Assembly: GCF_048087625.1 (NCBI RefSeq)
Contig: NZ_CP159805.1
Location: 1,679,938 to 1,743,937 of the forward strand
DNA length: 64,000 bases
From: Pseudothioglobus sp905182815
GTDB lineage: Bacteria; Pseudomonadota; Gammaproteobacteria; PS1; Pseudothioglobaceae
Reading direction: 5' to 3'
This document shows, one piece after another, positions 43,301-51,298 of this stretch. The position numbers and the translations under genes were made by a program. Every line of letters begins with the position of its first letter. Position 1 is the first letter of the stretch. A model generated the notes under the pieces. That model was given only the letters and a program-made list of their open reading frames with translations. It made no database searches and was not told the origin of the DNA.

Positions 43301-45054
43301 TGTCATACTATACTGCGCCTGTAGAAGATATGAGTTTTGTATTAAAAGAAGTTGTTGAAATTGAAAAACTTTGTAATGAGATAGGCCTTGATGCTTCAAC
43401 AGTTGACATAATTGATACTGTTTTAGATGCTGCAGGAAAGCTTGCAAAAGAAGAGATAGAACCAATTAACAAAACTGGTGACTCAGAGGGTTTAAAAATT
43501 GACAGCTCTGGCAAAATCACTACTGCAACTGGTTTTAAAGAGGCGTACCAGCACTTTGTTGAAGGAGGATGGGGCTCGTTACAATTCTCGCCTAATTATG
43601 GAGGACAAGGCGTCCCTTTTGTCGTTGCTGCAAGCGTTCAAGAAATGTGGCATTCGGCAAACATGTCATGGGGTCTGTGCCCTCTCCTTACCCAGGGAGC
43701 AGTGGAAGCAATAACTTTAAATGCAAATGAGGAACTCAAACAGCGCTACCTTCCAAAGCTTATATCTGGTGAGTGGAGCGGCACGATGAATCTTACTGAA
43801 GGTGATGCAGGGACAGATGTTGGTTCGCTTAAAACGCGAGCAACTCCAAACGGTGATCATTATTTAATCCGTGGTCAAAAAATTTATATTACTTGGGGCG
43901 AGCACGATATGTCTGAGAATATCATTCATTTAGTGTTGGCCCGACTGCCAAACTCTCCTCAGGGTGTTAAAGGCATATCTTTGTTTTTAGTGCCAAAGAT
44001 TCTTGTCAATGATGATGGCTCCCTTGGAGAGTCAAATGACTTAAAAGCATTATCAATTGAGCACAAAATTGGAATTCATGCTTGCCCAACGTGCGTCATG
44101 AGCTATGGGGAAGAAGATGGGGCAATTGGCTACTTAGTTGGCGAGGAAAATAGAGGTATTCAGTGTATGTTTACAATGATGAATAATGCAAGACTCACAG
44201 TTGGACTCCAGGGAGTATCAGTTTCAGAACGTGCGTACCAACAAGCGCTTAGTTTTTGTAATGAACGTGTTCAAGGAATTGCTCCAGGATTTCAAGAGCC
44301 TGGTCCAATCGCTAGGCATCCTGATGTGCAAAGAATGTTAGCAAACATGAAGTCCATTACCGAAGCATCGAGAGCTTTAGCCTATTCCGCTTGTGCAGAA
44401 GTTGACTATTCTGGAAGCGACTTGCCAACAGAATTATTAGAAAAACATAAAAGGAAACTTGGAGTCTTAACACCAGTTGTAAAGGGCTGGTGCACTGAAA
44501 CCGCACAAGAGGTTGCCTCTGTCAGCCTTCAGTGTCACGGAGGAATGGGCTATGTTGAAGAGACTGGAATTGCTCAGATTTTAAGGGATGCACGCATACT
44601 TCCAATCTATGAAGGGACCAATGGAATTCAAGCAATGGACCTCGTTGGTAGAAAAATCATTAGCGATGATGGGCTTGGAGTTAGGGAGCTTATTCTAGAA
44701 ATGCAAGAATGTGTCGAAGCCCCATCATTAACAAAGCTGATTTCCACGTCACAGATTGATCGGTTTAAAAAGTCTCTTGATGATCTTGAAGAAACTGTTT
44801 CGATTATTACTAAAAATTCTGATGACAAAGAATTTACTGGAAAAATTGCCTTTGATACACTCATGATGATAGGAACTATTTCAGCAGCTTGGCAAATGCT
44901 TTTAAGTGTTGAGAGGGCATCAGTTGCTTTTAAAAACAACACATCATCTTCTGAATTTTTAAAAGAAAAAATTGAAACTGCAAAACACTATCTAGACTTT
45001 ATCATGCCAAGATATCTATCAAATTTTTCAACAATATCTGCGTGTACGAATTAA
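43300..45054 (+). CDS. Acyl-CoA dehydrogenase, DmdC-like long form
   Basis: 584 residues, longer than ordinary acyl-CoA dehydrogenases (about 380-400), with extra N- and C-terminal regions as in 3-methylmercaptopropionyl-CoA dehydrogenase (DmdC) and its paralogues. Typical blocks are MNLTEGDAGTDVGSLKT, MFTMMNNARLTVGLQGVSVSERAYQQA, SLQCHGGMGYVEETGIAQ, and the catalytic-Glu region LPIYEGTNGIQAMDLVGRK. It uses FAD to make a 2,3-enoyl-CoA. Last gene of the metY operon. Whether the substrate is methylmercaptopropionyl-CoA or another acyl-CoA cannot be told from sequence alone. Confidence 0.88.
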   Translation: MSYYTAPVEDMSFVLKEVVEIEKLCNEIGLDASTVDIIDTVLDAAGKLAKEEIEPINKTGDSEGLKIDSSGKITTATGFKEAYQHFVEGGWGSLQFSPNYGGQGVPFVVAASVQEMWHSANMSWGLCPLLTQGAVEAITLNANEELKQRYLPKLISGEWSGTMNLTEGDAGTDVGSLKTRATPNGDHYLIRGQKIYITWGEHDMSENIIHLVLARLPNSPQGVKGISLFLVPKILVNDDGSLGESNDLKALSIEHKIGIHACPTCVMSYGEEDGAIGYLVGEENRGIQCMFTMMNNARLTVGLQGVSVSERAYQQALSFCNERVQGIAPGFQEPGPIARHPDVQRMLANMKSITEASRALAYSACAEVDYSGSDLPTELLEKHKRKLGVLTPVVKGWCTETAQEVASVSLQCHGGMGYVEETGIAQILRDARILPIYEGTNGIQAMDLVGRKIISDDGLGVRELILEMQECVEAPSLTKLISTSQIDRFKKSLDDLEETVSIITKNSDDKEFTGKIAFDTLMMIGTISAAWQMLLSVERASVAFKNNTSSSEFLKEKIETAKHYLDFIMPRYLSNFSTISACTN

Positions 45055-45068
45055 TTACATTTACCCTA

Positions 45069-45097
45069 TTGCAATAATATTGCATTTAGGATATATT
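45069..45097 (+). promoter_or_regulatory. Promoter of the zinc operon
   Basis: TTGCAA (45069-45074), a 17-bp spacer and TATATT (45092-45097). The -35 and part of the spacer are covered by the palindrome at 45070-45084, so a repressor bound there would block RNA polymerase. Confidence 0.5.
45070..45084. promoter_or_regulatory. Candidate Zur box (7-1-7 palindrome)
   Basis: TGCAATA-A-TATTGCA is a perfect 7-1-7 inverted repeat, the geometry of Fur-family operators, lying on the promoter ahead of a zinc-uptake gene in an operon whose last gene is a Fur/Zur-family regulator. The assignment to Zur is inference from context; the bases differ from the best-known E. coli site. Confidence 0.6.
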
Positions 45098-45099
45098 AT

Positions 45100-45118
45100 C
45101 CTGTTTTAATTAAACAGG
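45100..45118 (+). promoter_or_regulatory. Hairpin enclosing the zrgA ribosome site
   Basis: CCTGTTT (45100-45106) and AAACAGG (45112-45118) pair around a five-base loop. The right arm contains most of the Shine-Dalgarno AGGA (45116-45119), 7 bases before the ATG, so the folded leader would limit translation. Confidence 0.45.
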
Positions 45119-45126
45119 ACTCAAAA

Positions 45127-45948
45127 ATGTTAAAACTTAGCTTTCTTTCGTTGCTATTAATTTCTTCTTTTGCAAGCGCAGAGGAAGAAAGGCGTGCAGA
45201 TGCACATGCCCACGGACTAAACAATTTTTCAATGGTAATCAGTCAAAATCAAGTTGCTATTACTTATGAAATGCCAATAGTTCAACTACTTGATGAACAT
45301 GACGAGCATGATGAGCATGATGAACATGATGAGCATGATGAACATGATGAGAATGATGAACATGATGAACATGACGAGCATGATGAACATGATGAGAATG
45401 ATGAACATGACGAGCATGATGAGAATGATGAACATGACGAGCATGATGAACATGACGAGCATGATGAACATGACGAGCATGATGAACATGACGAGCATGA
45501 TGAACATGACGAGCATGATGAACATGATGAGAATGATGAACATGACGAGCATGATGAGAATGATGAACATGACGAGCATGATGAACATGACGAGCATGAT
45601 GAACATGACGAGCATGATGAACATGACGAGCATGATAAGTTAACCGTATCAGATGAATCATTAGCTGAATTTCAAAATTATTCACAATTATTTGCATTTC
45701 CTAAAGGTGCTAATTGTGACTTAGTTTCATTTAAATCTGAACTTCACAGTGTCTCAACAGAAGGAGATCACAAAGATGTCGAATTATCATATGAGTTTTC
45801 TTGCAATGAGCCAAGCCAATTAAAGAGCATTACCATTAATGCATTCAATCACTTCAGTGAACTAGAAAATTTATACTTCGAGGCAGTAATAAATAATAAA
45901 GCGCTAACAAAAAGCCTAAAATCTGACGTCGATAAAGTAATATTTTAA
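45127..45948 (+). CDS. zrgA: ZrgA-family zinc uptake protein (DUF2796) with His/Asp/Glu repeat
   Basis: 273 residues. Signal peptide residues 1-18 (LSFLSLLLISSFASA), then RRADAHAHGLNNFSMVI, the typical DUF2796 opening with metal-like histidines. Residues 56-169 are 38 tandem tripeptides, 33 Asp-Glu-His and 5 Asp-Glu-Asn. The C-terminal part (SQLFAFPKGANCDLVSFKSEL, VELSYEFSCNEPSQLKSITINAF) completes the family domain with two Cys. ZrgA proteins are periplasmic factors of the zinc-regulated ZrgABCDE uptake system in Vibrio. The repeat is far longer than the short His-rich loop usual in the family and could buffer zinc. First gene of a five-gene operon. Confidence 0.88.
   Translation: MLKLSFLSLLLISSFASAEEERRADAHAHGLNNFSMVISQNQVAITYEMPIVQLLDEHDEHDEHDEHDEHDEHDENDEHDEHDEHDEHDENDEHDEHDENDEHDEHDEHDEHDEHDEHDEHDEHDEHDEHDEHDENDEHDEHDENDEHDEHDEHDEHDEHDEHDEHDEHDKLTVSDESLAEFQNYSQLFAFPKGANCDLVSFKSELHSVSTEGDHKDVELSYEFSCNEPSQLKSITINAFNHFSELENLYFEAVINNKALTKSLKSDVDKVIF
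45292..45633 (+). repeat. 9-bp coding repeat with a perfect 135-bp tandem duplication
   Basis: 38 consecutive 9-bp units (GAY GAR CAY or AAT) inside zrgA. Units alternate mostly between GATGAACAT and GACGAGCAT, with GATGAGAAT giving the Asn variants. The blocks 45364-45498 and 45499-45633 are identical unit by unit, so a 135-bp (45-codon) segment was duplicated recently. Different synonymous codons show the smaller repeats are older. Confidence 0.95.
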
Positions 45949-45959
45949 ATGAGAATCTG

Positions 45960-46619
45960 ATGTTAGAAACACTAGGACTGGAATACCATTATCAGCACGG
46001 TAAAAAAATTGTGTTTCCAGAAATAGAGGTTAAAAGGGGGCAGCGATTATTGATTAGTGGCTTTTCAGGCTGTGGTAAAACTACTCTACTCAGCCTGATT
46101 GCTGGCGCCTTAAAACTTCAGGCTGGTGATATTAAGTTTGATGGCATTAATTACTCTTCAATGTCCTCCCTGCTTTTGGATAAATTTAGAGCAGATCACA
46201 TCGGCTATATTTTTCAAACACTTAACCTTATTCCATTTTTAAGTGTTTCAGAAAATATAGCATTGGGTATTAGATTCTCTCAATCTAGAAAATCTAAAGT
46301 CAATGATCTAAATCAAGAAATCACTAGACTGGTCAAATCACTAGGGCTAGGAAAAGAGGTTTTAACAACTCCAGTAAACCGCCTAAGTGTTGGTCAGCAA
46401 CAAAGAGTTGCAGTTGCTAGAGCTCTGCTTGGTAAGCCAGATTTAATTTTAGCTGATGAGCCAACCTCTGCTCTTGATGCTGAAACGACTAAAAAATTTT
46501 TAAATGAGGTGATGGACGCCTTTGACTCAACCAAACAGGCAATAATTATGGTGAGTCATGACGCCTCTATTACACATTACTTTGACACTGTCATAGATTT
46601 GAATAAACAGCATGCTTAG
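45960..46619 (+). CDS. ABC transporter ATP-binding protein (LolD/MacB type)
   Basis: A 219-residue ATPase. The Walker A motif GFSGCGKT is at 34-41, the Q-loop in YIFQTLNLIPFLSVSENI, the signature LSVGQQQRVAVARALL, Walker B DLILADEPTSALD, and the H-loop in MVSHD. Such stand-alone ATPases pair with FtsX-like permeases and often drive mechanotransmission rather than transport across the membrane. Located 11 bp after zrgA and overlapping the permease by 8 bp, matching the Zrg-type zinc system. Confidence 0.9.
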   Translation: MLETLGLEYHYQHGKKIVFPEIEVKRGQRLLISGFSGCGKTTLLSLIAGALKLQAGDIKFDGINYSSMSSLLLDKFRADHIGYIFQTLNLIPFLSVSENIALGIRFSQSRKSKVNDLNQEITRLVKSLGLGKEVLTTPVNRLSVGQQQRVAVARALLGKPDLILADEPTSALDAETTKKFLNEVMDAFDSTKQAIIMVSHDASITHYFDTVIDLNKQHA

Positions 46620-47859
46620 TCTTTTGCTTAAATCAATGCGCTCAAGGATTATTCCGACATCGCTTGTGACGATATCTTTGATGGCTTCAATGGTTCTGCT
46701 ATTAAGTATAGAGAGAATTCAACAAGGCACAGAGGAAGGCTTTAATCAAAGTATTTCAGGTGTTGATGCAATTATTGGACCAAGGTCGAGCTCTCTTGAA
46801 TTGGTTTTATACACAGTTTTTCATCTTGGTAGGCCCACAAACAACATCACAACGAAGACTGTCAATGATATTAAGCAGAGAAGTGATATAAGTTGGCTGG
46901 TTCCAATTGCACTAGGTGATAGTCATAGAGGGTTTAGGGTTGTAGCGACTCAATCAAATTACTTTGAGCACATTAAATACGGCAACAATCAATCATTGAT
47001 TTTTTTGAATGGAGTAGCATTTTCTGAACTATCGGAGGCAGTCTTGGGGTCTGATGTTGCTGAAAGACTTAATTACAATGTTGGTTCAGAAATTCAAATC
47101 ACCCATGGCTCAGTTGAGTCAATAGGTAGCAAGCATGATGACTTTTCATTTAAGGTTACAGGAATTCTTAAGAAAACAGGAACCCCAATTGATCAAGCTA
47201 TTTTTTTGGACCTAAAGGGCTATGAGCTGCTTCACCTTGGATGGATGAGTGGGAAAAAAGTATTCAGCCTTGATGATATTGACTTGTCGTCTCTGCCAGC
47301 TGGAGCTTTAGACCCAAAAACAGTTACAGCTGCTTTTGTGGGCCTTAAATCAAAGATAACTTTATTTAAATTTACCAAGAGTATTAGAGAATACTCGAAG
47401 GAGGCTATATCTGCTGTAATACCGGGCATAGCATTGTCAGAGCTTTGGTCAATTGTTGGGTTAGTTGATAAAGGATTTCAGCTTCTAAGCTGGATTATTA
47501 TTGCAATCAGCCTCATAGCAATGGTAACTTTAATTATTGCCAGTTTGGATAACCGTAAACAGGAAATGACAATTTACAGAGCCAATGGGGCCTCGCCAAA
47601 ATTTTTAGCCATAATGGTAATATGTGAGTCTCTTGTAATTGGATTGGTTGCAATTATTGGTGCAATTATTCTGGTGACAATTGTGACTTACTTTGCAACC
47701 AATCAGTTAAACTTGGCTTTAGGCATTTCACCTTCGTTTAAGTGGATCAGCTTGGAGGAAATTAAGGTTTTTGGCTTGATCTTATTTGCTGGAGTATTAA
47801 GTAGTTTGGTTCCAGCAGTCATGGTTTTTAGAAAAAATTTACATCAAACATTAAGCTAG
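46612..47859 (+). CDS. FtsX-like ABC transporter permease
   Basis: 415 residues. One N-terminal membrane helix (about 12-30), a large periplasmic domain (about 35-270), then three C-terminal membrane helices (about 285-310, 335-365, 385-405) with the FtsX/MacB-type motif NRKQEMTIYRANGASPKFLAIMV. Works with the ATPase encoded just upstream. In context it is the permease part of the zinc-regulated Zrg-like system. Five bp ahead of the DUF3299 gene. Confidence 0.88.
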   Translation: MLSLLLKSMRSRIIPTSLVTISLMASMVLLLSIERIQQGTEEGFNQSISGVDAIIGPRSSSLELVLYTVFHLGRPTNNITTKTVNDIKQRSDISWLVPIALGDSHRGFRVVATQSNYFEHIKYGNNQSLIFLNGVAFSELSEAVLGSDVAERLNYNVGSEIQITHGSVESIGSKHDDFSFKVTGILKKTGTPIDQAIFLDLKGYELLHLGWMSGKKVFSLDDIDLSSLPAGALDPKTVTAAFVGLKSKITLFKFTKSIREYSKEAISAVIPGIALSELWSIVGLVDKGFQLLSWIIIAISLIAMVTLIIASLDNRKQEMTIYRANGASPKFLAIMVICESLVIGLVAIIGAIILVTIVTYFATNQLNLALGISPSFKWISLEEIKVFGLILFAGVLSSLVPAVMVFRKNLHQTLS

Positions 47860-47864
47860 TCTGC

Positions 47865-48419
47865 ATGTTAAAAAAAATATCCCTCTCCATTTTAATTTTT
47901 TTCACGTTAAGCTCTTTTGCCATTGTAGTTACTGATGAGTATTTATCCACAATAGAAGAAAACTGGCTAAGCCTTGAGCCAGCTGATGCATATGATTTTA
48001 TTCCAGAAGATCTGACCTATGAAATCTATAATAGCCCAGAGTTTCAAGCAAAATTAGAAGAGGCTGGAACAAAACTAAATAAATTGCTAGAAGGAGAAGA
48101 TATTGCACTTGCTGGATTCATGGTTCCAATTGAATATGTAGGATCTGACATTAGCAAGTTTTTGCTTGTCCCTGAAGCTGGTCAGTGCATCCATGTTCCG
48201 CCCCCACCTCTAAATCAAACACTGATTGTCGATGTGTCAAGCAATCCAATAAAGTTTCGCGATTTATACGTACCAATAATTGTTTATGGGAGAATATCTG
48301 TAGGATCGCAAAGTTTTGATATTGCTGATAGCGGATATGCCATTACTGATGCAGTTGTTGAGACGCTGCATTTTAGTGACGAGGAGTATAGAAAAAACGA
48401 AGAGGAAAGTGATGATTAA
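47865..48419 (+). CDS. DUF3299 secreted protein of the zinc operon
   Basis: 184 residues with a signal peptide (ISLSILIFFTLSSFAIVVT). The body has the DUF3299 pattern: LAGFMVPIEYVGSDISKFLLVPEAGQCIHVPPPPLNQTLIV, including the conserved Cys-Ile-His-Val-Pro-Pro-Pro-Pro motif likely to bind metal. Proteins of this family travel with ZrgA and its ABC partners. Its last eight bases overlap the Zur-like gene. Confidence 0.85.
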   Translation: MLKKISLSILIFFTLSSFAIVVTDEYLSTIEENWLSLEPADAYDFIPEDLTYEIYNSPEFQAKLEEAGTKLNKLLEGEDIALAGFMVPIEYVGSDISKFLLVPEAGQCIHVPPPPLNQTLIVDVSSNPIKFRDLYVPIIVYGRISVGSQSFDIADSGYAITDAVVETLHFSDEEYRKNEEESDD

Positions 48420-48828
48420 TAACGCAAAATTAATGTCTAAATGTTTAGAGTCTGGAAAAAGTGCTACGCCTCAAAGAATGTCAATTATTAATGAACTAGA
48501 CTCTGCAAGAAAAAATCTTTCTGCCTATGATCTGAGGGACTCTTTAAAAGATAAAGGCCATTCATTTAATATTAGTACAATTTATAGGGTCTTAAGCTTT
48601 TGGATTGATGTGGGCGTTGTTCATAAAATGGACTCAAGCAATACTTATCTAGTTTGCAATGATAGCCACACAAACCACTTTCATGTCTTGCTTAACTGTA
48701 CTAGTTGTAAATCTGTGGAAGAGTCTTGTCAGCTTTCAGCTCAACTTTCTTTACCTAAAAGCAACAAGTTTTCAGTTAATAACTCTCAAGCTGTAGAGCT
48801 TAGTGGGCTCTGTAAGATGTGCCAGTAG
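48412..48828 (+). CDS. zur: Fur-family transcriptional regulator, probably Zur
   Basis: 138 residues. Winged-helix DNA-binding domain (TPQRMSIINELDSARKNLSAYDLRDSLKDKGHSFNISTIYRVLSFWIDVGVVHK), then a dimerisation/metal domain with HTNHFHVLLNC and two CxxC pairs (CTSC and CKMC), the structural zinc site of Fur/Zur proteins. The start is ATG 48412 after an AGAGGA ribosome site; the open frame further upstream is only overlap with DUF3299. Placement as last gene of a zinc operon argues for Zur, possibly autoregulated, over Fur. Confidence 0.82.
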   Translation: MINNAKLMSKCLESGKSATPQRMSIINELDSARKNLSAYDLRDSLKDKGHSFNISTIYRVLSFWIDVGVVHKMDSSNTYLVCNDSHTNHFHVLLNCTSCKSVEESCQLSAQLSLPKSNKFSVNNSQAVELSGLCKMCQ

Positions 48829-48842
48829 ATAAAAAAAACTAT

Positions 48843-49364
48843 TTAACTGCTTATTCTCACCATAAGTTCATTTTTACGAAACATTGGCAGCGTCCATGGT
48901 GAATTAAATTGAGCAACCATAAAGCCTCCTTTTATTTCAATCTTGTTTTTTAAAAGCAACTCTGAAAGTTTTTTTTGATAGTTTATGCTTCTAGATTCAG
49001 TAGCCCAGCCCCCAAAAGATAGAACAGCGACTTTACCAAGACTCTCTTTCTGAATTGAAACTTCACTTATGTTGGCTTTGGGGAGGTCGCTCATAGAGTG
49101 TTCTTTGGGCATTATAAAAGAAATGTTATAAGACTTAAGCCCCTCAGAAGGGCAATCAGCAATAACAGGTGCAGTCATGGCAATTTTCATTTCTTTATCA
49201 TTGCCACCAAAAATATAACTTGCAATTCTTCTGAATCCAGAAGATGTTGAGGCTTTGTAGTCGGCATGAACTTTTATTGTAGCAATAACCATGTCACTAT
49301 AACAACGAACTTCAAAGCCTTCACACTTGGATATTATTTTATATTCAGGGGTTTCAATTGCCAT
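48843..49364 (-). CDS. SOUL-family heme-binding-like protein
   Basis: 173 residues matching the SOUL/HBP domain along its length: ETPEYKIISKCEGFEVRCYSDMVIA, the FRRIASYIFGGNDKEMKIAMTAPV block, and FMVAQFNSPWTLPMFRKNELMV near the end. No signal peptide. Some relatives bind heme or tetrapyrrole; others have no known ligand. Last gene of the leftward lipid-modification cluster, 14 bp downstream of DUF1295, and convergent with zur. Confidence 0.85.
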   Translation of the reverse strand: MAIETPEYKIISKCEGFEVRCYSDMVIATIKVHADYKASTSSGFRRIASYIFGGNDKEMKIAMTAPVIADCPSEGLKSYNISFIMPKEHSMSDLPKANISEVSIQKESLGKVAVLSFGGWATESRSINYQKKLSELLLKNKIEIKGGFMVAQFNSPWTLPMFRKNELMVRISS

Positions 49365-49378
49365 TTTTTTAGTTTGAG

Positions 49379-50260
49379 TTATTTTTTTCCAAAATAAGGA
49401 ATCAATATGGGTGTGTTGTTCTTGTATTCAAGATACTCCTTGTCATTGCCCCATTTTTTTTCAGCTTTTTCTTCTAAAAAAGGCAGTCCACTTATTTTAG
49501 TTAAGAGAAGATAGACAAAAACTGGCGACACAAGGGTTAAAAACTGCCAGCCTGAGAGAAGTGGGAGCGATATAATTGCAATGCCCGTCCAAAGAACAAT
49601 CTCCCCAAAATAGTTTGGGTGGCGTGATATAGACCACAATCCAAGTGTTATAAATTTATCCTTATTTTCAGGGATTTCACTAAAGCTCTTTTTTTGTTTA
49701 TCTGAGACAGCCTCGAAAGCAAACCCTAAAACCCAGAGGGAAAATCCTGCTATAAAAAATAAGTCAAGAGCTGCATGCTGATTTAAAACAATAATGGTAA
49801 CAGCATTTGCTGTCGTTAAGAAAACCCATAGGGCTGAAAGAGTCCATGTCATTAAAAATTTTGGCAACGATTTCTTGATCTCCCTAAACCTTTTGTCTTC
49901 TCCACTTTTAACTATTCTTATGTAGAGAAATGTCCCAAGTCTTAGCGTCCATATAGATACAAAAATAGCCACAATAGTCGAGCGCATAGAAACTTGCATT
50001 CCTTGGCCTAAAAGTGCAAATATAGAAGTAGCAACTAGAAGTAGAGTTGCGATCATTCCTGTAAAGTCAAAATATTTTTCTGAGCTTGTTACAAGCGAAG
50101 GGATTGCAACAATCCAGTGCACAATAAAGCTAACAGCGGCACATAAAAGTATGGCTGGCACGCCGTAAAGTACAGCGCCCTCAACTGTTGCAGCATTTGC
50201 AACAAAATAGGCTGTCAAAATACATAAAATAATAGCAACAAGGTCCTTGATATTATCCAT
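49379..50260 (-). CDS. DUF1295 integral membrane protein (steroid 5-alpha-reductase-like)
   Basis: 293 residues with about seven membrane helices. The C-terminal LWSISRHPNYFGEIVLWTG motif, shared with isoprenylcysteine methyltransferases and sterol reductases, identifies the DUF1295 family. Members are thought to reduce double bonds of lipids. It overlaps the stop of the upstream methyltransferase by 1 bp (TAATG), and the context suggests it acts on the same lipid as the CFA-like enzymes. Confidence 0.83.
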   Translation of the reverse strand: MDNIKDLVAIILCILTAYFVANAATVEGAVLYGVPAILLCAAVSFIVHWIVAIPSLVTSSEKYFDFTGMIATLLLVATSIFALLGQGMQVSMRSTIVAIFVSIWTLRLGTFLYIRIVKSGEDKRFREIKKSLPKFLMTWTLSALWVFLTTANAVTIIVLNQHAALDLFFIAGFSLWVLGFAFEAVSDKQKKSFSEIPENKDKFITLGLWSISRHPNYFGEIVLWTGIAIISLPLLSGWQFLTLVSPVFVYLLLTKISGLPFLEEKAEKKWGNDKEYLEYKNNTPILIPYFGKK

Positions 50261-51294
50261 TATGGCCTCTCAAAAAGATAGTGGGAAACACCCCATTCAG
50301 AGCCACTTTTAAAGCCAAAAAGAACCTCGCATGACATGAAAAAAATGCGCCACCTTTGAAACCAAATGCCTGCTTCATCTTTGCCATAAGTTTTTTCGAA
50401 TAATTTAAGCACTTCAGCTTTATTTTTATCCATCTTGTTAAGCCATGCGAGCGAGGTTTTTTCATAGTGAGTTCCATCTACCCTCCAATCTTTCTCAATT
50501 TTCATCCGACTTGGAAAACAGGTTAGGAGAGTATGAGAAGGCATCTGACCGCCACTAAAAAACTCTCTAGCCATCCAGTCTCCCTCATCTTGGTCTTCAA
50601 AGGGATAGGCAATTTCTTTATGAGAAAAAATATGAACAAAAAGTTTTCCATCTTTTTTTAACCAGCCACTTACTCTTTTTAGAAGCTCACCATAGTTGCG
50701 CATATGTTCAAACATTTCGATTGAAACAACACGATCAAAGCTTTTATCAATTGAAAAGTCGTTCATGTCTGCTGTTATAACCTTGATATTTTCTATCTTT
50801 AATTTCTTACATTTATTCTCAATAAACTGCCTCTGGTCCTTTGAATTACTAACAGCAGTAATTTTGCTATTAGGGAAATTTTGTGCCATATAAAGAGTCA
50901 AGGAGCCCCAACCACATCCTAATTCTAAAACCTCTTGGCCATCTGAAAGGGATGCCCTTTCACAAGAAAGCTTTAACATTTCCAGCTCTGATTCGTCTAG
51001 AGACGAAGCACCCTTTGGCCAATAACCAGAACTGTATTTTAAGTTCGAGCCCAGGACCAATTCAAAAAGCCTTGGTGGAACCTCATAGTGCTGTTCATTT
51101 GCTTTTTCTGGAACTAGAGCAATTGGGCTTTCATTTAAAAAGTCAATCCAAGATGAGTGTCTTTTTTCCATTTCAAGCTTGCCAATACTCGTTGCCTCTA
51201 AAAGCCTTTGAGCGCATAAACGCCTTATTCCAAGCCTAATAAGCATGTCTGGTAATAAACCATTTTCTGCAAGTTTTATTAATAATTTAATCAT
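50260..51294 (-). CDS. Cyclopropane-fatty-acid-synthase-like SAM methyltransferase (second copy)
   Basis: 344 residues. SAM-binding motif VLELGCGWGSLTLYMA, KYSSGYWPKGASSLDESELEML ahead of it, then VVSIEMFEHMRNYGELL and GGQMPSHTLLTCF. Start ATG 51294 is used because the preceding methyltransferase ends at 51299; the longer frame back to 51360 would overlap it. Shorter than and quite different from the next copy, so it is an old paralogue probably making a different methylation. It lacks the C-terminal extension of the longer enzyme. Confidence 0.85.
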   Translation of the reverse strand: MIKLLIKLAENGLLPDMLIRLGIRRLCAQRLLEATSIGKLEMEKRHSSWIDFLNESPIALVPEKANEQHYEVPPRLFELVLGSNLKYSSGYWPKGASSLDESELEMLKLSCERASLSDGQEVLELGCGWGSLTLYMAQNFPNSKITAVSNSKDQRQFIENKCKKLKIENIKVITADMNDFSIDKSFDRVVSIEMFEHMRNYGELLKRVSGWLKKDGKLFVHIFSHKEIAYPFEDQDEGDWMAREFFSGGQMPSHTLLTCFPSRMKIEKDWRVDGTHYEKTSLAWLNKMDKNKAEVLKLFEKTYGKDEAGIWFQRWRIFFMSCEVLFGFKSGSEWGVSHYLFERP

Positions 51295-51298
51295 TTTT

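Noticed and set aside
45292..45633. CRISPR-like array
   Set aside because: The units are contiguous 9-bp codon triplets inside a gene with no spacers and no cas genes anywhere in the window.
45260..45697. Long open frames on both strands through the zrgA repeat, coding runs of His-Ala-Arg-His-Val-His or Met/Ile/Val repeats
   Set aside because: They are by-products of a 9-bp repeat, which keeps all frames open. Only the plus-strand frame has a signal peptide, conserved flanking domain, ribosome site and operon position.
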